Assembly: GCA_037576195.1 (NCBI GenBank)
Contig: CM075103.1
Coordinates: 1,922,001-1,986,000, forward strand
Source of the DNA: Phytoseiulus persimilis
Taxonomy: Eukaryota > Arthropoda > Arachnida > Mesostigmata > Phytoseiidae
Direction: 5' to 3'
Length of the DNA: 64,000 nt
Each line of letters starts with the position of its first letter. The stretch's first letter is position 1. The translations under genes and the position numbers were made by a program. Of the stretch, positions 11,401 to 24,279 are shown piece after piece. The notes under the pieces were generated by a model. It worked only from the letters and a program-made list of their open reading frames with translations. It made no database searches and had not been told where the DNA came from.

Positions 11401-14400
11401 TGTAATTAAAAGTTTCGACATTGCATGAATGTGCTTGTGTTTTATCCGCCCTGCAACTCGATGGGAGGCGATACAAGAGAAGAGATCATTTTGGGCGCAA
11501 GCTTGCCATCCACCCAAGGATAGTCCAACCAATTTCATGGGCTCGAACCCCCTAAACAGGATTCCTACATGCGATCAACGATTCGATCGAAGGCGCTTTA
11601 AGCCGACCGTCAGAATATCTTCTGAGTCTTTCGGGGAACCCTCCGGGGCGAGGGAAGAATCTGGCCCCCACTACATCTCGGGCTCAAAGATCTGTGTCAA
11701 ACCTGTCGCGGTAACGACGAAAACTTCTCACGTCCCCCGGGAGAGCCCGCTTAAATACGCACGCTCGAACTTGGGTTTTGTGGTTGCTTTATAGGAGTCC
11801 TGGTCGGTGGCCGACCATTTGTGTGCTGCCCGCCGCGCTGACACAAACTTACTTGTATGTGCACACAGAAAAGTTGGCTCCGCACTCATTGTTATTCGAA
11901 TTCCGTCCGACTATTCCTTTTCCCCTCCGCCAAAAAGTCGGTGAAGCGAGACGGTACATGATAGGTTTTCGTGGAGGTTGTCGAATATATTTTCATCGGA
12001 AGATTTCTTTGTTCCAACGTTGGATGACTACAGAGCTCCGTTGTTGTTCCCTCTGCCTGGCCAGCTCGCAACGGAGCACCGAGACTGGTTGTCGGGACGG
12101 AGGCCATTGCTGCAACATATCACGCTCCATCCAGAACTCTGATAGCCTTCGGGACGATTGCACCTCCAGCGTTAAGGAGCCGACGATGAGATGGCGCGAC
12201 TGCGACAGAAAGGCCCAAACAAACGGAATCTCTATATTTTTCAGAGCTTTCCGTGCGAGTGACGAGGCGGGATGTCTCGCCTCGCCACAGCGTCCACCAC
12301 GAACGCCACAACTACTCTAGCGCGGCGGCCATGATAAATTGCTCCGAAATATCCCCATCTACACATCATCCTCCCCCTCGCTCGCTCGCTCGGTCGTCGC
12401 CCGACAACCCTCGATCGTCGCAGCTTTGAGTTGAGAGGCATCCCTCTCGAGGCGACCGAGCAAACGCCGAGTTTTCCTCCAAACGCGTTTGCCTCAGGAT
12501 AATGGCGGAGCATTCGGCGCCTTCAAACCCCACCTTCGCCCGGCTGAGACGGGTTTGACCGCGCATCTTTCTCCGTTCGATGATAGAATTGAGCGCCTTG
12601 AGCGGTGGCCGGTTTGTTTGCTCTCGTGTTGCTGAGTGGTCCGGGGGAATCGACTCCCCACAAAGATTCTAGTGCGCCTAATGATCTCTCTTTCGTTCGG
12701 GGCGACGCGAGATCAGTGACTCTCAAGCCAGTTCGAGTGGAAGCTCTCCTTGAGATCGTTGGCGTTGGAATCGATGAAACCCGAGACGCGACCGTGAGTT
12801 TCGAATCCGGGCCAGGAACTCGCGAGTCTGTGGAAAGCTCCGTCTCATGCGTCTCTCGCGACTGGTGAACCCTCCCATTTTCCGTCAAATGTTCAGATCC
12901 CTCAGAGGATCTTCGGTTCGGAGCGAGGAAACCTGCCAAGGGTCCGCACCGTCGCTCGGCGCGAAAGGTCAACGAACGGGGATTCTCAGACCCGATGGCG
13001 CCTTCCGAGCGAGTCAAGGAAAGATAAAGAGTTAGGCACTTACGACAGCGGGGAGAAAGTAAGGGAGCTGTGTCACGGCTCCCACGCGACTGACGACGGG
13101 AAGACGACGGTCGTCTGTGATTTAATTCGCCAACCGATTCGAATCGCCCAGGAGCTGTCCTGTGATGCCCCCGTGCCGCTTGTCCTGCTTTGCTCGTTGA
13201 CGTTGTAGTGGCGAATGATTGATTGACCAGTTACAGCCCCGGTCGAGGGTTGGGGTTTGATCAGGGATAAACTCCCAGAACGCCTCGCTCAAGAGGCACA
13301 CTTCAGAAGCCCTGACTGCGAGCCGTCGAGGAGAGATCTTTTCGGCCGAATCTGGTACAAACATATTCTTCCCCATCCCCGACAAAGCTCGTCAAATATA
13401 TTTCAGCAGTACTGCGCGCTCTTTTGGAGGATATTCGAGAGACCAGGAATCTCCGCGCTGATTACGAGGTTTGAGCGTATGTTCCAAGCATACCATCGCA
13501 CTCGAATGTCAGCACTACGAACCCAGGCCGAAATTCACGTTGGCTTCTGAGTCTTCTCCCCTTGATCACTTGGTCCAGCCGGAAGCGGTGCCGCTGAAAC
13601 AATCGAGCACGACTCTCGCGCCGGATATTATGTTTGCTCATAGAATATCGGTCTCTTCATAATACAAGTCTCGGGCGTCTCGCTATTGGAGGGAGTTTCT
13701 CACGCGAAAAACTCGGAAGGGGTCTCTCGGAAGAAGAGATATGAGGTTTTCGAGTTACCTGAAAAATCGGCCCTGACGTGCATCCTTTCGGTGAGTCGGG
13801 GCATCCTCCCTCCGGTTGAGCCATGCGGGAACTCTCCTTGAGGGAGTTTTCAAAAAAAAGAAGGGAAAGGAGAGAGAAAAGATAATAATAATAGATGTCT
13901 GGTTAGAGGACCCTTGAGCAAACCCTTTATCGATGCCCCTGAGGAGGAAATTCTAAATGAAGGAAAAACTCGAGAGTGATCCTAGGACACTCGACCGATC
14001 TAACTCACAAGCGAACCGTTGGCACCCAACGGCCTCATGGAACCTTGAAATTGGCGGAGGATCCCGACCCTTCCTTGAGATTATCATCTGGGAACTCGGC
14101 AAGTTTCACTTGATGATCGTCGGACAGCTTCTAGTCTCGAGACACACAGCGACCGATCTGATCGGCTGTCCGCCCGACAACCGGCCGTCTCCATTTGCTC
14201 GGAAAGGACTGAGCCTTCCTCGCTTGCATCTGCTCAATTCAGACTTCGAGAAGTCCCTGGAGGCCGGAGGTTGATACCCGATGTGGAGACAGAGCAGTGA
14301 TGTTTGATGGCGAGGGTGTTCTTCGATCATGTGGGATGAAGGGACGGCTGCTCGCTCCGCTGGCTCGATTGGTGTTCTTTTGAGCGATGTGCCGTCGCGA

Positions 14401-15110
14401 GACGAAAAACCTGGCAACCAGACGGGGTAAGAAACGCGATCGGCGGTTGGCCGACCATACGCGACGACAAGCCACTCGGAAGTGCGTGAGTGAGCACGAG
14501 TTTGGCGTGAACGCAGCAACAGGATGGGCGAGCAAGCGTAGGATGAGGGCAACTCGCGACGAACTCGATCAAATTGCAAATGATGTCGCAAGGGGTAATT
14601 TAGCATGGCAAAAGGAAAGCTAAGTTTGCTTTTCGTTTCTCCCGCTGGCCGCCCGTCCGGGAGCCGCGGCGCGTGTACCGTCTCGGTCGGCTCAAAGCAC
14701 TGCAGCAAGTAACGGTCCGGTTGCGAGCGAGCGAGAGAACAAGAAGTTTCTTCAGGGGAAGCCGAGGTGCGCGTCTGGAGGAACACGAATTTGAATGGAG
14801 CCGCTGCTGTTCCATCTGTTCAAGCTAACCGCAATAAACGTTAAGGTGAGCGAAAGCGGCGGCGGCCCTTGAACGTCACGGCCGTATCCGCAACGGCCAC
14901 CGGTGCCACAACTAGAGCTTGCACAGACGTACACACGTTGAGTTGTTCGTCTTGTGATTCGGAGCACGCAGCACTTGAATGGAAGGCAGGCTCGTTCTCT
15001 TTATGGGGAGCAGCTTCATCTCAGAAGAAGAATTAGCCATATACGAACGATATTTGCAATGCAGATACAGCCGGAAGGCTCGTCGGGCTACGCCGCCGCT
15101 GACCGGTCGT

Positions 15111-15136
15111 GGGGGGGGGGGGGGGGGGGGGGGGGG
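15111..15136 (+). repeat. G homopolymer (26 nt)
   Basis: It is an uninterrupted G run that may form G-quadruplex structures. Its true length is uncertain. Confidence 0.9.
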
Positions 15137-15539
15137 CGCCCACAACCTCACACTTGCCCCCAACGCTGACCGAGCGAATGAGTGAAAGGGCTCTGAATGG
15201 TGAGCCGACCGTTATCTGAACGGAGTACATATGTTGTCCGGATGCCTCCCTTGGGCCTCAGTGATCAACAGCGCTTTTTCCCTTCCCTGTCGTCTTGTTT
15301 TCCTCCATCCCTCCTCGATCTTACCGGCGGTCTCATCGCGATCCCCGAGTATCCTGTTTCCCGGCCGGGAGCTCGCTCGGAATGTCTGGAGAACTTCATC
15401 GCGTCGTGTTTTCTTGCGGTTCGCGGAAGAGAGCGTATCGGAACAGCTCAGCTCGAGTTCTCGGGTTCGATGAACTCGCTGACCGACTGAGGGGATCCGA
15501 TTCTCGTTCCAAGTTCTAATAGGTACAACGAGTGGATAC

Positions 15540-16500
15540 CACTGCACGCGAGCGAGCGAACGAACGAGTAGCATCGGCAAGATCGAAATTGCTTTTCACT
15601 TTTCACCGATCGTGTGCTCTGTCAGCCGTTTTACATGAAAGAGGAAGAAGCTCAAAGTGAAAGAGCGCCAGCCAGTCCGTCACCGGCGGAGCGGTGAAAA
15701 CGAGAGCGCAACGGTGACACCGACTGATCTCCTCGTTCTCCCCTTTTTTCGGCGGTGATTTTCGTTTGTCGCTCTCCTCTCCCTCCTACTATTCTTCACC
15801 AGCTCCGTCGTCTCTCCTGTTCGAATGTCGCTCCTTTCATCCGATCGGCGGGCGGGCCGGCGGGCGAACGGACGACAGGCAGGCGAACGAGCGGCCGTAC
15901 GAGTCAGTCAGTCAGTGCACGATGGTGACGTCCGATTGACGGATCCACTTCGGTTCGGAGTGGATGGATCCTCGCTGACTCGTCTCGCCTTTCTTCGTTC
16001 TAGGGTTTGGTCTTTTCGCGTCTCGTCGATTTGGTTTCCTCGCGTCCTTGGTAGAGTCAGGGCGGCACACTTGTGCGACTTTCCCAACTTCATCGTCTTT
16101 TCTTTTTGCGCTCCGTTCCCGCTCTTTTCTCGCGGAGTGCGACGCTTACTCTGCCATCTTCAGCTTTTGTGAGGAGAGCCTCTCTCGGCTATTATCTTCG
16201 CTTTATGGTTGTCTCTCCACGATGACGCAGAGCTCGAGGACCATGAAGGATGTTCGGAAAGAGTCGCACCGAACTCGGAAAGCATTCCGCCTCCGTCGGA
16301 GGACGGGGCATTTCGATTGATCTTCTCGGGAGCCGCGGTCTGAAAATGAATCCCCCTCTCTTTTGTCGGGCCGTGCTTACATCGCTGAGCTCCGTCGGTC
16401 AATCGAAAAGCAGCGCAGTTGCCGGACAACCAATCCCTACAGGGATCCCTCCCTGTCCGCGCTGGGCAATGCCGCTAGGGTGACCTTGCCGAAGAAGCAT
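15540..16500. other. No gene recognised; CpG-rich with TCAGT repeats
   Basis: The stretch is GC-rich with GAGC/GAAC short repeats near 15550 and GAGTCAGTCAGTCAGTG at 15900-15916. TCAGT resembles the arthropod initiator core, so a promoter here is possible, but no downstream gene was identified. Confidence 0.2.
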
Positions 16501-17056
16501 CTGACGGCGATCCTGACCACTTCTGAGAATATTTCTCACTAGCAGCGGGGAAGCTCCTCGATCGATCCACTTGCTTCCCTGCTTGCGTTCGTCAGAGCCC
16601 TCGTCGTAGGAAACCTGTTTCAGAAAGTTCGGCGGGGCACGAGAGGAGTGACGACGAGCGGAATAGAGGATGACAACAATGATGATGATGAAGGACTCAC
16701 AATCCTGGAATAAGCCAAGCTGTTCTCCGGAGATAGGAGGAATTTTTATTTTGAGAATTTGCTTCTTTTCCTAATCCCAGCCCCCGTTTCGAGCACACTG
16801 TAGCTTCCATTCGCTCTCATTCGTTTGTATGTACGTGCGTCTGCTCGCCCGCCAGCTCGTTCGCCATCCGTTGCTTCTTTGCTGGGTTCGTTGTTCGTTC
16901 GTTTTCAGCGTCTTCGTGTGCTTTCATCCTGCGAGAGTGGCGGCCCCGCGTGCGTGAGTGTCGCTCTTTCTTGGCTAATCTACGCGCCTCTTGCAGAAGT
17001 AATTTTCCGGCCGGATGATCGCCAAGCGGGCCCAAGTCAGCTAGCCACCCTGCAGT

Positions 17057-17076
17057 CCTGCCGGCCGGCCGGCAGG
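17057..17076. repeat. 20-bp perfect palindrome
   Basis: CCTGCCGGCCGGCCGGCAGG equals its own reverse complement. It lies in a CCGG-rich stretch, so it may simply be low-complexity sequence. Confidence 0.9.
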
Positions 17077-17447
17077 CTTGTCCGGCTTGCCCGCCATCCT
17101 GGCGGCCACCACTGCTGAAGCAGCAGCGTCTTTTTCGTCGCTATCAAGGCAGCTGTAGCAGCAGCCGCACCGGGAGAGGAAGAGGAGGGGCCGCGACGAT
17201 GCTAACCAAAGACGGAATCCCCATATCCTTCAAGGATTAGACGCTCACTCTCCTCCGACCCCTTCCAGGTTGCCCTCCCACGTTTTTACTGAAACCTATT
17301 TCTCGCCAGCTCTCGCTATCTCGGCACTGGCCTGATTTCCTTTCTTGATAAACGAATACGGGATCCCAATTCATTCCATGCGAATGGCTCCGTAAATATG
17401 TCTGACTGAGGAGGAATAGCGTTCTGCCCTTCGGCCTATTCCTGGGC

Positions 17448-17470
17448 TACGACGACGACGGCGGCGGCGC
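17448..17470 (+). repeat. (GAC)n(GGC)n tract
   Basis: Short run of GAC triplets passing into GGC triplets. Confidence 0.8.
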
Positions 17471-19837
17471 CGATAGATACGATTCGATGATGGTGGCAGT
17501 GTCAAGGAAGCCCGTCAAGGAACGACTGGATCGCAGTCTTCCATCGTTCTGGGATATGTTCCACACAAATGACAGCTGCCAGGACGAACTTTCTCGACGC
17601 CGGACTCACATGGGTGAACTTTCCATCGAGAATATGTTGGAAATTCTCGCAGTTGTGCGCCTTACGATTCAAACGTCGAACATCGATCCACTGCATACTC
17701 ACACACATTCCTGAGACACTTCAAGAAAGCTCAAAAGATGGAGCGACCGGTTACACATCAGGACTGTGGTCCCTTATCACGTTCCTCGACAGAGCCAATC
17801 TGACTTACTCGGACGGCGCTCGCTGTACCCTAAGAACACTGACTCGGTGAACGAGTCCCTGATGATAGGGCTGGGGCCAACAAACGAAGCAGGACCAAGG
17901 CGTGCGCATCGAGATCACGACCTACATTCCTGAGGAACGTCCCTGGTTCGGGGAAGCGGTACTCCGTTGTCCTAAAACTACATCGGTGGTGGCCCTGGGC
18001 TCACCGTGCGACGATGATGCAATGCAGCCTCCGCAGCAACGGTCTCCGACGGGCAGGTCGAAGTCTTCACAAAATCATTCATCCGGTTGTCGAGCCCAGG
18101 TGCCTGGGAGAGCTGCGACGTGTTTCCGACTGAGCGGGCGAAAAAGCCAGTTTGGCGAGTGAGCGGGCACAGAGACACTCGTCAGCCAACCAGTCAATGG
18201 AGCAAGCATCCCCTTTCTGGATTGGGGTCAAACAGAGCGCCCTCAGTCGTATTGTGGGCTTAGGCGCTCGCAGTGACAAAGACAAGATATTAATTAGTCA
18301 CTCAACTGAAAACGAGCTGAACGCCCAGCTCACTCAGTGCGAACGCCAAGTAACGTTCGACAGAAACAGCAACCGTCTTTGTCTCCTGCGAGCAAACAGC
18401 GACAGCGCTTGCGCCTCTGGCTGGATCGAGCTGGGTATATTCACGTATATCTGCAGCGAAAACGTCGGAGATGACCGAAGGTTGGGCCCCTGCGAGGAAA
18501 TCCCGCGGAGACACATGTGCGACGCGCGCAAGTGGTTGGGGAGAATCCGAGCGGCTCCATGCTCAGCATCGATTCACTCGGAAGCGATCGGGCTTCACTC
18601 GGTCTCCGTGATCGGATTCGTGAAGCAATCTTGCAAGCGAACGAGGGGCCTGATATGATTCAAGTTGACTACACACCTGATTTTGATGAATTCCCACCCC
18701 GGTCGTCAATCCACGTGACGTTCGTTGTTTTTCCGCCTCGTTTCCAACCTCACTATTGATCTTCTTCGGAGCTCCTCTGCGGAAGGTTCGTTTCGGATTC
18801 GAACGTATCACATTCTACGGAAGGAAGCTTCGAGGATCCTCGCTATCCTCCGTGGTCAGTCCCTGGGTGCATATTCGCCACATAGATCGAAGATGTCCTC
18901 GGTTCGAAACATTCGTAAAAAGTTCCTCGAAGGGTGCACTCGGGAAGGTCTTCCGAAGGAGGATCCCCACTCCTAGCTGGGAGGGATGCGGCAACAATCA
19001 AGGAAAAGCTTTTCGCTATGCCGAAACCCAGGAGGGAGCAGCTGGTCGAAGAGGAGAAACACAAGGCGCGTGAGAGGAAATCGATCCAGCCATCGGTACA
19101 CGGAACTACCGGATATCGGGGAGGGATCGCGGTTGTCTTCTGCACCGTTTTTTCGGCGAGATTTAGGGAATCAACGGGATTCCCGAATCTCGACAGGTAT
19201 TGCAATCAAGAGGAATCTCCAGCCATGAGCTCGACGGGAGCACGAAAGTTTCGACTCTATTCAGGACGCCTCCTCTTCCGCATCTTCCGGCATTGCTGCT
19301 GTCTCCCTCTTATCTGGGATTATTGAAGAGGAAGGCTTTGCTTTACATTCTACGAACCCGTTTGAGTCGGCGTTGTTTGCAACTCGTCTGCGTATCTCTC
19401 CGAATGGCTGACTGGATCCTTGTCGCAAACTAGTGACGCTCTCGTTTCGTTATCGCGTGCTGCTGAGAACGCAACACGTCCGCTCCGCGACAGCCTCCCG
19501 AAGGAACAAAGTGTTCTGACGGAGAATCGATTCCGTCAGGTTACGCTATCGCAGGTCGTCGACGCCACCGACTCTCGCAGTCGGGAAGGTTCCGTCATCC
19601 CACAAAGCCTGGAATGACCTCTCTGACGATCCGGAACCAGTCCTGACCTATGCCCTCATCAGCTCAGCCACAGAAGCTCCTGTTACGGAATGAGGGGATT
19701 TCCTCTCCATCGCTGTCGTCATTCCGTTTCGCCAACGGGTTCTGGAGAGAGAAACTCTGCGTCCCATGCGATCGCCGTATTCAATTAGCATAGGGGTTGA
19801 CTATAGTCGAGACAACAACAAAAACCACGTATAACAA

Positions 19838-19999
19838 TCATAAAGCTCGGGAAGCGACGTCATAAATTTGCTTTGTTAACTTTGAGTGCTCGGCATCCAG
19901 TCCATGTTTGGAAAAACGCGCCATGAAATCGAGAGCAGCGCCGACGACGGCAACGGTGGACGCGTGTTCCATCGCCGTGCGTCCCTCATCAGCTGACAA
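19838..19999 (-). CDS. Candidate terminal exon, unknown product
   Basis: On the minus strand a good pyrimidine-rich acceptor (GTTTCGCCCCTCTACAG) is followed in phase 0 by 53 codons and TGA. The peptide begins LSADEGRTAMEHASTVAVVG and ends KLTKQIYDVASRAL, with the balanced hydrophobic/charged pattern of a folded helical C-terminus. I do not recognise the family. Upstream exons would lie at higher coordinates. A long minus-strand frame without ATG at about 20.9-21.3 kb is a possible neighbour but ends in its own stop. Confidence 0.32.
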   Translation of the reverse strand: MSADEGRTAMEHASTVAVVGAALDFMARFSKHGLDAEHSKLTKQIYDVASRAL

Positions 20000-22900
20000 C
20001 TGTAGAGGGGCGAAACTAATTTCGCCCGGCCCCCACCCCGGATGCATTAGCGCTGGTGAAGTTTCGAAATGCTTTCGGAGTCGACTCCGTTTTCAGACGA
20101 ATCGAAAGGAGCAAACAATGAGGGCCCAGAACGTCTTGAGCCCCCTTAGGCCTGGTCCGAACGCAAACGAAAGCGTCAGGGTCCGACAGTCGGTGAGCCG
20201 CTCGGCAGGCCGGTCTGTCTGCCTGTCGGCTGATCCGTCCGTCGGTTGGTCCGGATTCAGTGCACGGGGAGGAATCCGGTACAGCAAGTGCAAAGAGGAA
20301 GTTTGACTGGGGACCAAAGTGAGCGTTGGTCGATTTGAATGCGAATGCGTTCTCGGTGCCGGGAAACGAACTGACCGTCTTGCTCCCGCACACAGACAGA
20401 CAGACATACGGACGGACGGGCGGACGGATGGATGGATGAATGGATTGAACGGCGTGGCGGCATCCAAGAGTCAGGGTGGGGACAAAGAAGGCGCATGCAG
20501 ATTGAAAGCCGTTGTGAACGGCCGCAAGCGACGGAAGACCGAGCGTCCGTCCGAGCAGCCAATGGTTGGGCGAAAGGCCAGCGAGACGGTCCGAGCAGCC
20601 GATCGGCCTCGCCCCGTGCAGCTACATTGCTGGCAACGAAAAAAGGCTTCAGGGAAGCTCCCTGCGTTCCGTCCCGCGTTCCTTCTGCACCGACGCTCAA
20701 AACTGGATAGCCCGAGGCGAACAAACTTAGTCTACGCATATACTCGAACACGCATTACACACACAGCCAAGCGCGCAGAGGTCCTGCACAAACCCCGCAC
20801 GAGCTAGCAGGCTAGGGCTGGCAGCAGCGGCGGCATGAGTTGAAGACCCGTTGTCAGTATTGAGAATTGATTGCTCAAACAACCGCGGGAGTTTCCTGCA
20901 GCGAAAACATTTCTTCATTCATCAAACGAAAACTTGAAAGCAACATGTAGAGTGACTCTCCCTCGGCAACTTTTCGCAAATATTTAACATTTCTGCCCCA
21001 TTCTTGGTTACACGTCTCTGAAGGTTCTCCTCAAAGATCTTGCAAACTTCATGTTCGATCAGTTGGGGCGCAGTTCGGAGATCCGCTCCATGAGCGCTGT
21101 ATCTCAGCTTTGTGGGGGCATTATATCCACGGATCAGGTCGTGTTCTAGATGCTCTCGTCGAACTTCACAAGCACGTGGAGATGGTCGAAAGGCTGAGTT
21201 TGGAAACGATGGCAGGGTTTCAGTCCTTGATGAATTCGAAATTTCCCGCCGAAGCCTTCAGAGGCGAGATTGAAGTCCTAGGACGAATTCGTGAGATAAA
21301 GACAGCGGCGCTGTAGGCCACCGCACGCGAACGGCTCAGACGATGCCCTCCGGGCTTGAGCGCTTTTGAGGATTTAGGGCATTACACTCGACTCGATCGA
21401 GTGCTGAAACCGGGAATCGAATACGCTTGTCCCCAGCTCATGATCCCGCAATCATTTGGAGGTTTCGGGCCCGGAATTTTCCCTCGCGACTCGGAGGAGC
21501 TCGAGTCTATTGCCGTGAAAAGCGTTCCGAGAAACTCGATTCTATCTTCTGGAAATTCGATCGGTCAAGTCAGACATTCTGTCTGTTTGGACGGCTGCGC
21601 TCCCTCCGCCCACCGTCTGCTGGCGGGTAGCAAATTCGATTCATGCTATTTTGGAGTGATGTTGGAGAAACCATTTGTTTTGTTTCTTCAGAACCCTCGG
21701 CGGAGCTCGGGATCAGAGTCTCTCAGCCCTTGGGAGGTTCTGTCGTTCGACATCAATTAAGGTAATACGGGATCTCATACCGTGAGAAGATACTTGAGTG
21801 GATTAGAATCGCCCTGGAATCTCTACAAGGCACGCCTTCGTCTGAGCTCCGAGCGAGACGAATTGAGCGCAACTGTGAAGCATTGACATTCTGTCTGGTT
21901 CGCGGAGATAACGGGAAGGGAGCGCGGCTGATTCCAGAGACGATACGGATCAAACGGAGTCGGCGTCCTCTGAAACACGAAAGCTTGCGACGAAGTGCTC
22001 GCTTCCGATTAGGAAACAACTCGAGAACGTTTGACAACCCTCACAAGCATGACGGAAGTGGAGAATCCATCGAAGCGACAAGCGGGATAGCTATACTTCG
22101 GGGCTTCCAGATTGAAAGCAAGAACAGATCTGTCGGAAACAGATCCAAGCGCTCCATGCAGCGAGACGCCAACCCGACCGATGTTCAAACGCAGCGCCGC
22201 TTTTTCCCTCTTTCGAACATTGTGTTTCTTGCAGAATTGTGGAAACTTCGTCGAGGGAGGAGAAAAACGGAGTTTGCAGAGATATGTCTCCCGAGCTATT
22301 GATGCTTATACTGCCGTCGGAAAAGATGATGATGATAGTGGAGGGGACACGTGGTCGGCTCATGCGGCACGAATCATCAACGTGTCTGATGATTCGGATC
22401 ACGATTGGCGAACGCTGCAAAAACGTCTCCTCATCGTCCGAATCTGGCGGGCAGACGCAGGGAGGGTAGGGGGGGGGGGGTCGCCTTGCCGCCTCGCCGC
22501 TTTGTCGCCCGTTGACCGTTGCTCGCTCGCTCGCCGCGTTCGAGTCCGATCGGGCTCATCGCTTCCGCAAAGCCTGTTTGACAGGCGGCGTCCGTAGCAT
22601 TCAGTAATGGAGACCTATCACTGGCTAACTACACACTCGATGACTCAGCTATCCTCAAATCTGTCTGAGCGACATTTCTGCACGCAGAGACACTTTGGCT
22701 CATCGCACTGACCCTTCCCATCTGATTGCTCCGCTCGCAGGGAATCACCGTTCAACCTCGACCTCATTCGATCCGAAGCACAGGTGCTCGGTGCACAAGC
22801 TCCGGTGATCGACTTTGAGCATACGGAATTTCGGGGAATTTTCCGAAGCGCGTCGGAGAGGTTCGGAAGTTCACACCTCGAGAGAGGCAAACCTGGCTGT

Positions 22901-24279
22901 ACGGAAGGAGGGACTCAACTCAGCTCATGATTCCAGGACGTCGTCGAAGGAGGAGCTTGAACGTATGATGAGCTCTGGTTCGAAAACGTTTCCGACCACC
23001 TTTTCAGTCCGGGAATACCTTCGGAAGCTCTCGAAAGTGCAGCACCATCTCATACGAACAGATGCGGTCATAGAGAGACTGCGCGCGAGCAGTAGTAGTC
23101 GGATCAATCCGAGATGAAACGCAACGCGCTGGGTGTAGGGTTTCATGCGGCATCTGCGTCTGAGCTCAGAACGCTGTGTTTCGAAGGACGCCGTCGATGG
23201 CCGAATGGAGAAGCGGAGCGGAGTAAAACTCCCCGTTTCCTCCGTCCCACGGCCGCTGTATTTCCCCAACATGCGCTTGGAGATCATGTTACTGCAGGTA
23301 TTGCGATTCCCAGCACATCAGGGTCAATGTCGCAACTTCTTCACGAATCGGGTTGCTTCCCAAAAAGCCGCAACTGGAATCGTTGTGAGTTTCTTTCCAC
23401 TAGAATTTGTAGTTACCTGATTCTCTGGATCGTCGGTCAGCTCCCCACTGACTGAGCGGGATGAGAAGCTGGTTGCCATCTGTCGCGGAACGGACAAGTT
23501 TCTCTATGTTGAAGAAGGAATCGCTGAGAAGTCCCACGCTGAGCGAAGGATTGGGAGCGTGACGTGTTGTGAGATGTTGCTCGGAAACTGGCGAGATGGG
23601 GCACGTTCGGCGGGAAGAGTCCCAAACTGTGGTATTCCCGCATTCCAGACAGGTCCTGGGCCGGATTATCCTCGTCGGCTGGCCCGTCTCTCGGCTGAAT
23701 ACACCGCACGGAATATGTTCTCTGATGTTCCATTCCGCCTGGTCGCCATTGTAGTAGCTACCACGATCAGTGATCCAAGCGAACAGCAACAACATTAGAG
23801 GAGAATTCGACTCGGAGGAGGATCGCCCTGCAGCGGTCGGGCTTGTCTATTCCTGGGAATTTCTTGGACACGAGAGAAATAGGAGCGATTCGTACTGCGG
23901 AAACTTATCGTTCCGACTCAAGTATGGCGGACAGGTTGCGTGAAGCGCTGTGAAAGTCTCTTGGTATCCAGCGCGCGTCTGCAGCTTTATCCGGGTGACT
24001 GATTCGAGCTCTAACCCAGCACCGCCTCTCGTCCCCTCGCGCGCCGGTCTCCTTTCGATTTGGTTCCCTCCAACATCAAAACCCATTTAAACGATGCCGA
24101 CGAGAAACGAACGATCCCCTCTTCCTCCGACGACGACTACAACCCCGAACCTCCCCCCCGAGGTTGGCTCATCGAACCAGCTCCGAATACTAATCAGGCA
24201 TTAGTGATGCCAACGCGCGACTCAAAATTTTCCGGGCGCAGCGATCACTGCCAATTATTCCCCTCGCAGATCATTGGCT
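20000..24279. other. No gene recognised
   Basis: At about 20.9-21.3 kb both strands are open and look protein-like (plus 21110-21316; minus, stop to stop, containing IEHEVCKIFEENLQRRVTKN). I cannot decide between them. A 12-base G run lies at 22469-22480. A possible plus exon after TTTCTTGCAG near 22230 has no recognisable domain. Confidence 0.3.
20393..20440 (+). repeat. (CAGA)n/(GGAC)n/(GGAT)n tetranucleotide tract
   Basis: Consecutive imperfect tetranucleotide repeats that shift unit from CAGA to GGAC to GGAT. A long minus-strand frame across it (Pro/Ser/Val/Cys-rich) is a by-product of the repeat. Confidence 0.85.

Larger units (their letters stand above)
7217..15110. other. No gene recognised
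   Basis: There are many open frames on both strands without identifiable domains. A short plus-strand cadherin-like motif near 11.16-11.27 kb is discussed as a finding. The stretch 9.74-9.88 kb is A-rich and could be transcribed non-coding sequence. No tRNA-like A/B boxes or rRNA seen. Confidence 0.3.
16501..19837. other. No gene with recognisable homology
   Basis: The only frame I would look at again begins at ATG 18559 on the plus strand (66 codons, acidic and helical: LRDRIREAILQANEGPDMIQ, then VDYTPDFDEFPP). It has no clear splice partner or homologue. Both strands hold other open frames judged to be chance. Confidence 0.25.

Noticed and set aside
12604-12680. tRNA-like A-box (GCTGAGTGGTCC)
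   Set aside because: No B-box with the GGTTCGANNCC consensus follows at the right distance, and no cloverleaf could be drawn.
20900-21320. Overlapping protein-like frames on both strands
   Set aside because: The plus frame (21110-21316) and the minus stop-to-stop frame look equally natural. With no homology or clear splice sites I could not choose, so neither is annotated.
22230-22468. Possible KH-like or other RNA-binding exon after TTTCTTGCAG
   Set aside because: The fit to a KH core lacks the GxxG loop, and two frames are open across the same DNA. The donor would be GTAGGG beside a G run.
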